From the IMG/VR virus record IMGVR_UViG_3300025435_000096, positions 1 through 23,605 of that record: a DNA stretch of 23,605 nucleotides; one strand, written 5' to 3'. Position 1 is the stretch's first letter; the number at the start of each line of letters is the position of its first letter. The DNA comes from a virus. A program made the position numbers and the translations under genes. The notes below the pieces were generated by a model. That model saw only the letters and a program-made list of their open reading frames with translations. It was not told the origin of the DNA and did no database searches. This document shows positions 5,863 through 13,432 of the stretch, in pieces.

Positions 5863-6532
5863 TATCATATGGTCATTCAGTAGCCTTAAGACATTTCAGC
5901 AATGCCCTAAAAAGTATTACCACTTAAAGGTAGCCAAGGATGTTAAAGATACAACAGGTGAAGCGGCGCTGTACGGAACAGAGATGCACCTAGCGGCAGA
6001 GGAGTATATCCGTGACGGTAAAGACTTACCGCCAAAGTTTGAGTACCTGCGTTCTTCTTTAGACAGATTGAATGCAATTGAAGGAGACAAATATTGCGAA
6101 GTAGAGCTTGGTTTGACACGGAACTTAGAAGAGTGCACTTTCGATGCTCCGAATGTGTGGTGGCATGGGGTGGCCGACCTAGTGATTATCAATCGGAAGT
6201 CGGGGACGTGCTATTCGATAGATTACAAGACATCAAAGAATGCGAGATATGCGGACGTGACGCAACTCGATCTCGTCGCTTGTGGGCTATTCGCAAAATT
6301 TCCGGAAGTGAAGAGGATAAAGTCGGCGCTTATGTTTGTAGTGAGCAAGGAATTTATCAAGGCTGAGCACGTAGCGGAAACAAAACAGAAGTACATGGAT
6401 AAAGTTTTACCTCATATTGACCGACTGGAAGCATCATTTCAGAACGGCGTATGGAATGCTAAGCAAGGTGCATTGTGCGGGTGGTGTCCAGTCACCCATT
6501 GTGAACATTACGTAAACAGGAGTAGAAAATGA
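5855..6532 (+). CDS. Cas4/RecB-like PD-(D/E)XK exonuclease with probable Fe-S cluster (225 aa)
   Basis: This belongs to the PD-(D/E)XK exonuclease superfamily of the Cas4/RecB/AddB type, which degrades or resects DNA ends. Seen are WSFSSLKTFQQCPKKYYH at the N-terminus, YGTEMHLAAEEY (H45), WWHGVADLVI (D108) and SIDYKTSK (D123, K125), then TQLDLVACGL as the QxxxY-like helix. Four cysteines, C17 and C208-X2-C211-X4-C216, follow the 1+3 pattern that holds a 4Fe-4S cluster in Cas4 and AddB. There is no CRISPR array or other cas gene here, so a role in phage recombination or replication end-processing is more likely than spacer acquisition. The start at 5855 has GGAGAAA upstream. Confidence 0.92.
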   Translation: MANIIWSFSSLKTFQQCPKKYYHLKVAKDVKDTTGEAALYGTEMHLAAEEYIRDGKDLPPKFEYLRSSLDRLNAIEGDKYCEVELGLTRNLEECTFDAPNVWWHGVADLVIINRKSGTCYSIDYKTSKNARYADVTQLDLVACGLFAKFPEVKRIKSALMFVVSKEFIKAEHVAETKQKYMDKVLPHIDRLEASFQNGVWNAKQGALCGWCPVTHCEHYVNRSRK

Positions 6533-6792
6533 ACGAAGACGAACAAGCGGCGTTAGCCTATTTAAAACTGCAAGATGATGCAAGGAAATTGATTCGAGAT
6601 GTTATTTTTGATTTACTATTGGTCAAAGATGACCCTGCATCTGAGATCGTTCACAGTGTGCTTATTGACATCATTCGGACTGCAATTGAGGACAAAATAG
6701 ATGTGAGTAGTAACGATGTCAATCCCATAAAACTTCCGCAACATAAACTTCAAGATGCAATCCTTAAACTAGTATTTCCACACAGGAGTTAA
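6529..6792 (+). CDS. 87-aa hypothetical protein, triplet family member 1
   Basis: The start overlaps the nuclease stop (ATGA), with CAGGAG upstream. The N-terminus MNEDEQAALAYLKLQDDARK is shared with the next two genes. The middle (SEIVHSVLIDIIRTAIEDK) is an amphipathic helix. The remaining sequence diverges from its neighbours. No known domain is recognised. The shared head and variable tail suggest a common docking segment with different partners or, alternatively, simple tandem duplication with decay of the tail. Confidence 0.75.
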   Translation: MNEDEQAALAYLKLQDDARKLIRDVIFDLLLVKDDPASEIVHSVLIDIIRTAIEDKIDVSSNDVNPIKLPQHKLQDAILKLVFPHRS

Positions 6793-6793
6793 C

Positions 6794-6997
6794 ATGACTG
6801 AAGAGGAAAAACAACAAGCGGTGGCTTATTTAAAACTGCAAGAAGATGTGAAGCAACTGATAATTGACACCATATATAAAGAATTACAAAACTATGGGAG
6901 CCCCTTACATAACCATATTACCACTGCAGTGCTTGGCAATTATTCAACAGACCAAAAAATTAAAGACGTTATCAAAAAACAAATGGAGAAATTCTAA
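6794..6997 (+). CDS. 67-aa hypothetical protein, triplet family member 2
   Basis: A good CACAGGAG site precedes the ATG at 6794. The head MTEEEKQQAVAYLKLQEDVK matches members 1 and 3 closely. It is the shortest of the three, ending KIKDVIKKQMEKF. It looks all-helical and charged, with no signal peptide or membrane segment. The stop shares one base with the next start (TAATG, 6995-6999). Function unknown. Confidence 0.75.
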   Translation: MTEEEKQQAVAYLKLQEDVKQLIIDTIYKELQNYGSPLHNHITTAVLGNYSTDQKIKDVIKKQMEKF

Positions 6998-7368
6998 TGA
7001 CTGAAGAAGAACAACAAGCAACACTAGCGTACATCAAACTGCAAGACGATGTAAAGGGAATGATTGTAGATGTAGTGACCAAAGAATTTATAAACAAAGA
7101 AAGTAAACTTAGTCGTTTTATCGGCAATTACATTGAGCGCACCGTGGTCAATGTAATCGGCAGAACAGTGCACGAAGAACTTGACAAGTACAAACAGCAA
7201 ATGATAATGGAGATCTGCCTAGCAGTAGGTAAAACAATGCAAGTTGCTGATAAACAAGGCCGTACTCCTTTATGGGAAACCGACCCCGCAGAATTTGGAT
7301 TGGGCGAAGCGGATTTAAATAGCCACATGATCGAAGGAAGTCAAAATGCCATACGTAAACAAACCTAG
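6997..7368 (+). CDS. 123-aa hypothetical protein, triplet family member 3
   Basis: The head MTEEEQQATLAYIKLQDDVK is shared with members 1 and 2. After a long helical region (VVNVIGRTVHEELDKYKQQM), residues about 80-123 carry a further segment (ADKQGRTPLWETDPAEFGLG) absent from the other two. The start overlaps the previous stop (TAATG), with GGAGAAAT upstream. The last 23 bases overlap the HNH gene start. Function unknown. The extra tail makes this the likely full-length form, the others being shortened or rearranged duplicates. Confidence 0.75.
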   Translation: MTEEEQQATLAYIKLQDDVKGMIVDVVTKEFINKESKLSRFIGNYIERTVVNVIGRTVHEELDKYKQQMIMEICLAVGKTMQVADKQGRTPLWETDPAEFGLGEADLNSHMIEGSQNAIRKQT

Positions 7369-7621
7369 ACCGTACAAAAAAGAGTACAAGCAACAAGTGG
7401 AGCGTGGTGAACACGAGTCCCGCATGGAGCGTCAGCGTGCCCGCAACGAGATGGACAAGAAGGGCATCGACCGCAAGGGTAAAGACATCGACCACACAAT
7501 TCCCTTATCCAAGGGCGGTACAAATGCTCCGTCGAACTTGAAACTCAAGACCCCAAGCGCCAACCGATCTTTCAGTAGAAACAGTGATCACACGGTCAAA
7601 AAGAACAAACCCAAGAAATGA
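7346..7621 (+). CDS. Small HNH endonuclease (91 aa)
   Basis: The HNH core is DIDHTIPLSKGGTN (D49, H50), then SNLKLKTPSANRSF (N64, N73), with a basic N-terminus (KPRPYKKEYKQQVERGEH) and a basic tail (DHTVKKNKPKK) suited to DNA contact. No paired-cysteine zinc site is present, so it is the compact, zinc-free type found free-standing in many phages. It overlaps the previous gene by 23 bases; GGAAG lies upstream of the ATG at 7346. Free-standing HNH genes can be homing nucleases or work with packaging and repair, and position alone does not decide. The ATGA overlap at 7618-7621 links it to the helicase. Confidence 0.9.
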   Translation: MPYVNKPRPYKKEYKQQVERGEHESRMERQRARNEMDKKGIDRKGKDIDHTIPLSKGGTNAPSNLKLKTPSANRSFSRNSDHTVKKNKPKK

Positions 7622-9027
7622 GCTTAGCTACATACAACTGGCCCCGACCACACGGATACACTCCGTTCGCCCACCAAGTTCAGACTGCGGATTTCTTGAC
7701 CAAACACCGAAAGGCATTCTGCTTTAACGAGCAGGGTACAGGTAAGACTGCGTCAGTCATTTGGGCAACCGACTACCTCATGACACGGGGTATCTTAAAG
7801 CGGGTTTTGATTGTATGTCCACTCTCGGTGATGAAGGCCGCATGGCAGGAAGACTTGTTCAAGTTTGCCATACACCGCAGGGTCAGTGTTGCTTACGGCA
7901 GTGCACGTAAACGCAAAGAAATTGTTCTTGGTGGCGCTGAGTACGTCATCATTAATTTTGATGGGATTGAGATTGTTAAGAATGAAATCATTCAAGGTGA
8001 GTTTGACCTGATCGTGGTTGATGAAGCGTCAGCCTATAAGAACGCACAGACAAACAGATGGAAAGCGATGAGGGATTTGGGCAAGCACATCCATGGACTG
8101 TGGATGTTGACTGGAACGCCAGCCGCTCAAAGCCCTGCGGATGCTTACGGATTGGCAAAGTTAGTCAGCCCAACCAACGTACCAAAGTTCTTTGGTGAGT
8201 TTAAAACACAAGTGATGTACCGAGTCAGTGAGTTTCGTTGGTTACCCAAAGCCGACGCTGATCAAACAGTACACAAAGCTCTTCAGCCCGCTATCAGATT
8301 TGAGAAAGCACAGTGCCTAGACCTGCCACCACTTACCTATACTGATCGAGACGCACCACTCACGCCGCAGCAGTTGGCGTACTACAAGAAACTTAAGAGT
8401 CAGATGTTGATCGAAGCAGCGGGTGAAGAAGTCAGTGCTGTCAATGCCGCATCTAAATTAACCAAGCTACTTCAGATTTCATGTGGTTCAGTGTACACAG
8501 ACACTGGGCAGGTGGTGGACTTTGATGCGTCGAGCCGACTGAAAGTGGTCAAGGAAGTGATTGATGAGTCGAGCCACAAGGTGTTGATCTTTGTTCCATT
8601 CACCCACACGATTGAATTGTTAACGAAATACTTAACCAAGAACGGAATTACAAACGATGTTATTAACGGCGATGTGAGTGCAAACAGACGTGCAGAGATT
8701 ATCAGAGAGTTCCAGAGCAATCCAGAGCCAAAGGTTCTCGTCATTCAGCCACAAGCCGCATCTCATGGTTTAACCTTAACCGCCGCCAACACAATCATAT
8801 GGTATGCTCCGTGCACCAGTGTTGAAACCTATCTCCAAGCAAACGCAAGGATTGATAGACCCGGGCAACGTAATCCAATGACGATCGTACACATAAGAGG
8901 TAGCGCAGTTGAGAAGCGCTTGTACGAAATGCTCAGGAACAATATCAATAACCATGCGAAAATAATTGAGCTTTATAAACAAGAATTAGGGGAAGAAGAC
9001 TTGACAATGTCTAACCCCGACGTATAA
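7618..9027 (+). CDS. SNF2-family DNA helicase/translocase (469 aa)
   Basis: A superfamily 2 ATPase of the SNF2 type, likely a dsDNA translocase that remodels forks or recombination intermediates. Motifs in order: Q-like FAHQVQTADFL (about 20), Walker A EQGTGKT (K43), motif II VVDEASAY (D135, E136), motif III LTGTPAAQS, and the C-lobe with KVLIFVPF, LVIQPQAASHGLTLTAAN and motif VI QANARIDRPGQ (Q407, R411, R414). The length of about 470 is normal for compact phage SNF2 proteins and no extra nuclease domain is attached. The stop (TAA, 9025-9027) lies inside the -10 box of the promoter at 9001-9028, so transcription of the next operon starts right at its end. Confidence 0.95.
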   Translation: MSLATYNWPRPHGYTPFAHQVQTADFLTKHRKAFCFNEQGTGKTASVIWATDYLMTRGILKRVLIVCPLSVMKAAWQEDLFKFAIHRRVSVAYGSARKRKEIVLGGAEYVIINFDGIEIVKNEIIQGEFDLIVVDEASAYKNAQTNRWKAMRDLGKHIHGLWMLTGTPAAQSPADAYGLAKLVSPTNVPKFFGEFKTQVMYRVSEFRWLPKADADQTVHKALQPAIRFEKAQCLDLPPLTYTDRDAPLTPQQLAYYKKLKSQMLIEAAGEEVSAVNAASKLTKLLQISCGSVYTDTGQVVDFDASSRLKVVKEVIDESSHKVLIFVPFTHTIELLTKYLTKNGITNDVINGDVSANRRAEIIREFQSNPEPKVLVIQPQAASHGLTLTAANTIIWYAPCTSVETYLQANARIDRPGQRNPMTIVHIRGSAVEKRLYEMLRNNINNHAKIIELYKQELGEEDLTMSNPDV

Positions 9028-9028
9028 T
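9001..9028 (+). promoter_or_regulatory. Consensus sigma70 promoter P2
   Basis: A perfect -35 TTGACA (9001-9006), 16 bases of spacer and a perfect -10 TATAAT (9023-9028). It lies over the last codons of the SNF2 gene. The predicted start is near 9035-9036, giving a leader of about 24 bases with AAAGGA before the ATG at 9060. The first 14 bases match the promoter at 2134 at 13 positions, including GTCTAA after the -35, which is more than the hexamers alone need. Confidence 0.85.
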
Positions 9029-9059
9029 AACAAAACCATAACAAAGAAAGGAACTAATT

Positions 9060-9479
9060 ATGGACGATCAAGTTCAGGAAGAAAAGCCCTCCGTTGATTC
9101 TCTAGCCCAAACGTATATCAAGATGCGTGACAAGCGAGAGGTACTCAAACGAGACTGGGAAGCTAAAGATACCGAGATTAAAGCTCAGATGGAAGTCATC
9201 GAGCAAGCACTGCTTGATCTTTGCAAAGAGATCAACGCAAACAGTATCTCCACCAATCATGGCACGGTTATTCGATCAGTTAAATCACGGTACTGGACGA
9301 ACGACTGGGATTCATTGTATCGAGTTATCAAAGAACACGATGCATTCGGCCTGCTTGAGAAACGAATTCAGCAAACGCATATGAAAGAGTTTCTACAAGA
9401 GAATCCAGATCTTCTCCCCGCTGGCCTCAACGTGGAGAATCAATACACCGTACTTGTTAGACGTAAAAAGGAAGAGTGA
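9060..9479 (+). CDS. Gp157-like phage protein (139 aa), unknown function
   Basis: A clear AAAGGAAC site precedes the ATG, which follows the promoter at 9001. Residues 10-65 form a charged helix with coiled-coil character (LAQTYIKMRDKREVLKRDWE and on). The rest resembles phage proteins that have STNHGTVIRSVKSRYWTNDW, a DxxxxYxxIKEHDAFxxLEK segment and a C-terminal NPDLLPAGLNVENQYTVLVR. This plan is recalled from phage replication clusters, where such proteins sit next to single-strand-binding-like proteins, and it has some likeness to the Gp157 family. The function has not been shown. It is one base from the next gene, so the two are coupled. Confidence 0.7.
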   Translation: MDDQVQEEKPSVDSLAQTYIKMRDKREVLKRDWEAKDTEIKAQMEVIEQALLDLCKEINANSISTNHGTVIRSVKSRYWTNDWDSLYRVIKEHDAFGLLEKRIQQTHMKEFLQENPDLLPAGLNVENQYTVLVRRKKEE

Positions 9480-9480
9480 A

Positions 9481-10359
9481 ATGAGTAACGTAGCATTATT
9501 TAACCAAGACTTACCCGACTTTCTGCAATCTGCGCCAGTCAGTGAGTTAACCAAAAACTTGGCCGGTAAATCTGGCGTCCCCCGTATTGTGCCCAAGAAC
9601 GGAATCTTCCGTAAGATGCTCGGCACTGATGAGCAGGGCAAAGTTAAAGGCGATTTGGAAGTTGTGATCATCAACGCTTCACCAAAAGTGGGACGTATTT
9701 TCTATGTAAAAGCATGGAATCCTGAGTCAGAGCCAACATCACCCGACTGCTTCTCTAACGATGGCCAAACACCCGATAAAGGTTCAACCAATCCACAAGC
9801 TGAGCGTTGCGATTCTTGCCCCAACAACATCAAAGGTTCAGGTCAAGGCACATCCAAGGCTTGCAGATACACACGACGTATTGCAGTGGTTCTTGAGGAG
9901 GACTTTGGTACTTCATTAGAAGGCCGAGTCTACCAAATGAACTTGGCATCCAAGTCTTTGTTCGGTGAAAGCATCGGCGACAACAAGTTTATTTTTGAAG
10001 ACTACACCAAGCACTTGGCTAATAACGGCAAGAGCATTGAGCACGTTGTCACTTCATTGAGCTTCAATGAGAACAATGATAACCAGTCTATCCTGTTCAC
10101 GCCTATGCGCTATATCAGTAAAGATATTTACGCAGTCACAAGCAACGCCGCCGCCAAGCCTGAAGTGCAGAAGATGGTCATCATGACACCATATGAAGCA
10201 CAAGCAAGTGGTATGAAATCTTTGCCGAAGGCTGAGCCAAAAGCTGAAGCGGTTCAAGAGCCAATCCAAGAGCCAGTCAAACGTCCTAAAGCTGAAGCCC
10301 CTGCGGTTGCGCCCAAGAAAGACTTAGACGATGTTCTCAAAGCATGGAGTGAGGAATAA
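9481..10359 (+). CDS. Putative ssDNA-binding protein with a four-cysteine site (292 aa)
   Basis: The start at 9481 is chosen over an in-frame ATG at 9454 because AAAAGGAAGA lies just upstream and the gene then sits one base after its neighbour. Residues 55-165 have strand-rich sequence (DLEVVIINASPKVGRIFYVK) with C90, C110, C113 and C128, including ERCDSCPNN and KACRYTRR, a probable zinc site. Residues 215-280 are a Pro/Ala/Lys linker and the end is acidic (DLDDVLKAWSEE), like the partner-binding tail of single-strand-binding proteins. T4 gp32 is also a zinc-containing SSB with an acidic tail. Identification is by architecture, not by clear homology; an alternative is another DNA-annealing factor. 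Confidence 0.6.
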   Translation: MSNVALFNQDLPDFLQSAPVSELTKNLAGKSGVPRIVPKNGIFRKMLGTDEQGKVKGDLEVVIINASPKVGRIFYVKAWNPESEPTSPDCFSNDGQTPDKGSTNPQAERCDSCPNNIKGSGQGTSKACRYTRRIAVVLEEDFGTSLEGRVYQMNLASKSLFGESIGDNKFIFEDYTKHLANNGKSIEHVVTSLSFNENNDNQSILFTPMRYISKDIYAVTSNAAAKPEVQKMVIMTPYEAQASGMKSLPKAEPKAEAVQEPIQEPVKRPKAEAPAVAPKKDLDDVLKAWSEE

Positions 10360-10361
10360 GT

Positions 10362-10598
10362 ATGAGCTATGGTTACAGTCAACGTTTAATTGAAGCGAAT
10401 AAAGTAGCAGATGATTCGTTGGGTGTAGCCCTTGGCCGTTTGTGCATTGAACGAAGCATTCCAGTTAACACGGTTGCCGAGTACCTCGGTGTAAGTCGTG
10501 CTACGATTTATAATTGGTTTTGGGGTTCAACACTCCCAACCAAAGGCCACAGTGAACTGATTGTTTCGTTCATGCGTCAGCACAAGAAACGGAAGTAA
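10362..10598 (+). CDS. Small helix-turn-helix protein (78 aa)
   Basis: The ATG at 10362 follows GAGGAA. Residues about 35-58 (VNTVAEYLGVSRATIYNWFW) are a clear Cro/CI-type helix-turn-helix, where SRATIYNW is the recognition helix. The rest is short, so the protein is a single DNA-binding domain. It lies between the SSB-like gene and the primase-helicase. It may control the phage promoters (for example the two sharing GTCTAA) or help with origin recognition, but neither is shown. It is not a typical CI repressor with a dimerisation domain, so it is no evidence for lysogeny. Confidence 0.8.
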   Translation: MSYGYSQRLIEANKVADDSLGVALGRLCIERSIPVNTVAEYLGVSRATIYNWFWGSTLPTKGHSELIVSFMRQHKKRK

Positions 10599-10600
10599 AC

Positions 10601-13432
10601 ATGTTTGATCTACTAGATGCTGTTCTACCAGCAGAGGGTAGGTACTGCGTGTTTGGTTTGGGTAAGTTCCCAGACCAGCGCTTCTGCGATACACGTGCTG
10701 AAGTTGATGTAATAGCGCAAGAGTTTGTCAAAAACAAAGTCAATGCTTTCTATGGCTGTGCCAAGTATGGAGAACTGAACAACAGGACTCATGCGAACGC
10801 ACAGTTCTTTAGAGCACTATGGGTTGACATTGATTGTGGTATTGCAAAAGCTGCTGAAGGCAAGGGCTACGCTACGCAAGCGGAAGGTTTAACTAGGTTC
10901 AAAGAGTTTGTCAGAGCCGCCCATCTACCTACGCCAATCGTAGTGGATTCAGGTTATGGCATCCATGCATACTGGTTGTTGGAAGAAACAATACGCCGAC
11001 CCGAGTGGGAAGCATTGTCCGATAGACTTGAAGAGCTGTGCAAAGAGCACGGACTCATTGTTGACCCTGCTGTTTTTGAAGCATCCCGAGTACTTAGAAT
11101 ACCCGGAACTTTTAACTTTAAAGGTGAAGAGCCTGTTGAAGTAAGAGTACTCTACGAAAATTCTTTGCGTGTTCCATACGCAGAAATGAAAGAACTACTC
11201 GGCGCCCCCGAGCCTAAAGAAGAACGGCCTGATTTTATCCCGAGGACGATGAGCCCTTTGATGACTCAGTTGGTATCCAACAGAGTTAGACGGTTCAAGA
11301 CCATCATGATGAAGTCGGTTGAAGGCACAGGTTGTGCACAGCTTTTGCACTGCTTTCAAAACCAAGACACGATTGAGTATAACCTTTGGCGCAGCGCTTT
11401 ATCCATTGCTGCTTTTTGCGTAGACAGAGATACTGCGATCCACAAGATTTCAAAAGACCATCCTGACTATGACTTTAGAGCAACCGAGCGCAAAGCCGAT
11501 GACGTTGTAAAGACAGGTGCACCGCACCACTGCTCGACATTTGAGAAGAACAATAAAGGATTTTGTGATGGCTGTATGCACAAGGGCAAGATCAAATCTC
11601 CCATAGTGCTCGGCGATGAAGTTGCCGAAGCCGACGATGAAGATAACACGGTTGAGATTGAGAGCGAAGAAGGCACGGTAGAGACGCATCAGATACCTGA
11701 GTATCCGTTTCCATTTTTCCGTGGTAAGAATGGTGGTGTGTACCGCCGTTCAGATGAAGAAGAGGGTGATGTAACCCAAGTGTACGAACATGATTTGTAC
11801 ATCGTTAAACGTTTGGTAGACAACAATGCTGGAGAGGTAGCCCTTGTTAAACTGCACCTGCCAAGAGATGGGGTGAAAGAGTTTGTAATTCCACTGACTG
11901 CAATCACAGTCAAAGAAGAATTGAGGAAAGCGTTAGCTCACTACGGCGTAGTGTTGTTTGCAAAACAATTGGATCAAGTGTACATCTACATGATGACATT
12001 CATTAAAAACATGCAGGTAGAAAGAAAGGCAGACATTATGAGAACACAATTTGGTTGGGTCGAAGGTGACAGTAAATTCATCCTCGGCGAGCGTGAGATA
12101 ACTAAAGATGGGGTGTTTTATAGCCCACCATCCCATGCAACAAAAGGTATCGTTGAGCATGTGCATGCCAAGGGCACATTGGAGAAATGGAAAGAAGCAT
12201 TCAACATGTATGCGTTACCCGGACTTGAGCCCCATGCGTTTGCCGCACTGACATCGTTTGGTTCGCCCTTGCTGAAGTTCACCGGTATGAGTGGTGCGAT
12301 CATTAACTTGATTCACGAGAAGTCTGGATCAGGTAAATCAACAGCTTTGTTTATGTGTAACAGCGTATACGGACATCCTGTTAAGCTGGCATCGCAGTGG
12401 AAGGATACGCCCCAATCCAAGATGCACCGACTAGGTGTGATGAACAACATCTCCAACACGATTGACGAGATTACAAACACATCCCCACTGGAGTTCTCTG
12501 ATCTGGCTTACAGCATATCTCAGGGTAGGGGCAAGGACAAGATGCGAGCCGACCGAAACGAGATGCGGGTCAATAATACAAGTTGGAACAACATGACCCT
12601 GTGCTCATCCAACGCTAGCTTCTATCAAAAGTTGGGTTCCCTAAAGACTTCCCCTGATGGCGAGTCCATGCGCTTGATTGAGTACAAGATTGAGCCAAGT
12701 AATGTGATTGATGTTGCTTTGGGCAAAGAGATGTTTGACCATCAACTCAGGGAAAATTATGGTCACGCAGGGGAAATTTATTGCCAATGGCTTGTGAATA
12801 ACCTTGAGGAAGCCAAAGATTTGGTTCGCCAAATCCAAGCTCGAATCGACAAGGAAGTTAACTTTACTGCACGTGAGCGTTTTTGGTCAGCCGTTTGCGC
12901 TTGTAATATTGCCGGTGGATTGATTGCCAAGAGCCTTAGACTGCACGACTACGACATGAAGTTGGTTTACAAGTGGTTGGTCAAGATGCTCAATGACATG
13001 AGAGAAGACGTGAAACCTCCAGCGGATCTGCCTATTTCAATACTGGGAGACTACATCAACTCACATTTGCCTAACGCTTTGGTTGTGAATGGCGAAGTAG
13101 ACTCAAGGAGTGGACTCAACAGCGCACCGCTACAAGAGCCAAGAAATGAGTTGCTCATCCGTTATGAGCCCGACACCAAGAATCTTTATGTAACAGCCAA
13201 GTCTTTCAAAGACTACTGCGTTAAGTACCAAATTAACCATAAAGAACTACTAGTCAAACTAAAAAATCTAGGTTTGTACAAAGAAACTATTAATAAGCGC
13301 ATGGCCAAGGGCATGAAGGTTGTGTCTCCTGCCGTACGAGTATTGATGTTTGATGCTTCATCAACAGAGTTTTTACAGATCGAATATGAAAATAGAGACG
13401 GTGAGTTATCAGATCAACTGGAAACGGTTTAG
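10601..13432 (+). CDS. AEP-type primase fused to DUF927-like helicase/ATPase (943 aa)
   Basis: A replication protein that should make primers and unwind DNA. Residues 1-215 are an archaeo-eukaryotic-type primase: WVDIDCG (D76, D78), SGYGIHAYW (H122) and IVDPAVFEASRVLRIPGTFN (D155). A cysteine cluster near 310-325 (HHCSTFEK, then CDGCMHKGKIKSP) resembles a zinc finger found in such proteins. Residues about 365-750 are the ATPase: Walker A HEKSGSGKST (K579), Walker B NTIDEITN (D622, E623) and a sensor-like CSSNASFYQKL. The ATPase matches the DUF927 type. The C-terminal 190 residues include another helical segment. The size of 943 is large but usual for this fusion. The start at 10601 follows GGAAG. 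Confidence 0.93.
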   Translation: MFDLLDAVLPAEGRYCVFGLGKFPDQRFCDTRAEVDVIAQEFVKNKVNAFYGCAKYGELNNRTHANAQFFRALWVDIDCGIAKAAEGKGYATQAEGLTRFKEFVRAAHLPTPIVVDSGYGIHAYWLLEETIRRPEWEALSDRLEELCKEHGLIVDPAVFEASRVLRIPGTFNFKGEEPVEVRVLYENSLRVPYAEMKELLGAPEPKEERPDFIPRTMSPLMTQLVSNRVRRFKTIMMKSVEGTGCAQLLHCFQNQDTIEYNLWRSALSIAAFCVDRDTAIHKISKDHPDYDFRATERKADDVVKTGAPHHCSTFEKNNKGFCDGCMHKGKIKSPIVLGDEVAEADDEDNTVEIESEEGTVETHQIPEYPFPFFRGKNGGVYRRSDEEEGDVTQVYEHDLYIVKRLVDNNAGEVALVKLHLPRDGVKEFVIPLTAITVKEELRKALAHYGVVLFAKQLDQVYIYMMTFIKNMQVERKADIMRTQFGWVEGDSKFILGEREITKDGVFYSPPSHATKGIVEHVHAKGTLEKWKEAFNMYALPGLEPHAFAALTSFGSPLLKFTGMSGAIINLIHEKSGSGKSTALFMCNSVYGHPVKLASQWKDTPQSKMHRLGVMNNISNTIDEITNTSPLEFSDLAYSISQGRGKDKMRADRNEMRVNNTSWNNMTLCSSNASFYQKLGSLKTSPDGESMRLIEYKIEPSNVIDVALGKEMFDHQLRENYGHAGEIYCQWLVNNLEEAKDLVRQIQARIDKEVNFTARERFWSAVCACNIAGGLIAKSLRLHDYDMKLVYKWLVKMLNDMREDVKPPADLPISILGDYINSHLPNALVVNGEVDSRSGLNSAPLQEPRNELLIRYEPDTKNLYVTAKSFKDYCVKYQINHKELLVKLKNLGLYKETINKRMAKGMKVVSPAVRVLMFDASSTEFLQIEYENRDGELSDQLETV

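Noticed and set aside
5855-6532. A CRISPR adaptation gene (cas4) assignment.
   Set aside because: There is no repeat-spacer array and no other cas gene in the window; only the nuclease family is shared, so no cas symbol is given.
7181-7208. TTGACA with GATAAT 16 bases away, resembling the two good promoters.
   Set aside because: It lies inside a coding sequence, the -10 has one mismatch and the GTCTAA extension of P1 and P2 is absent, so chance is more likely.
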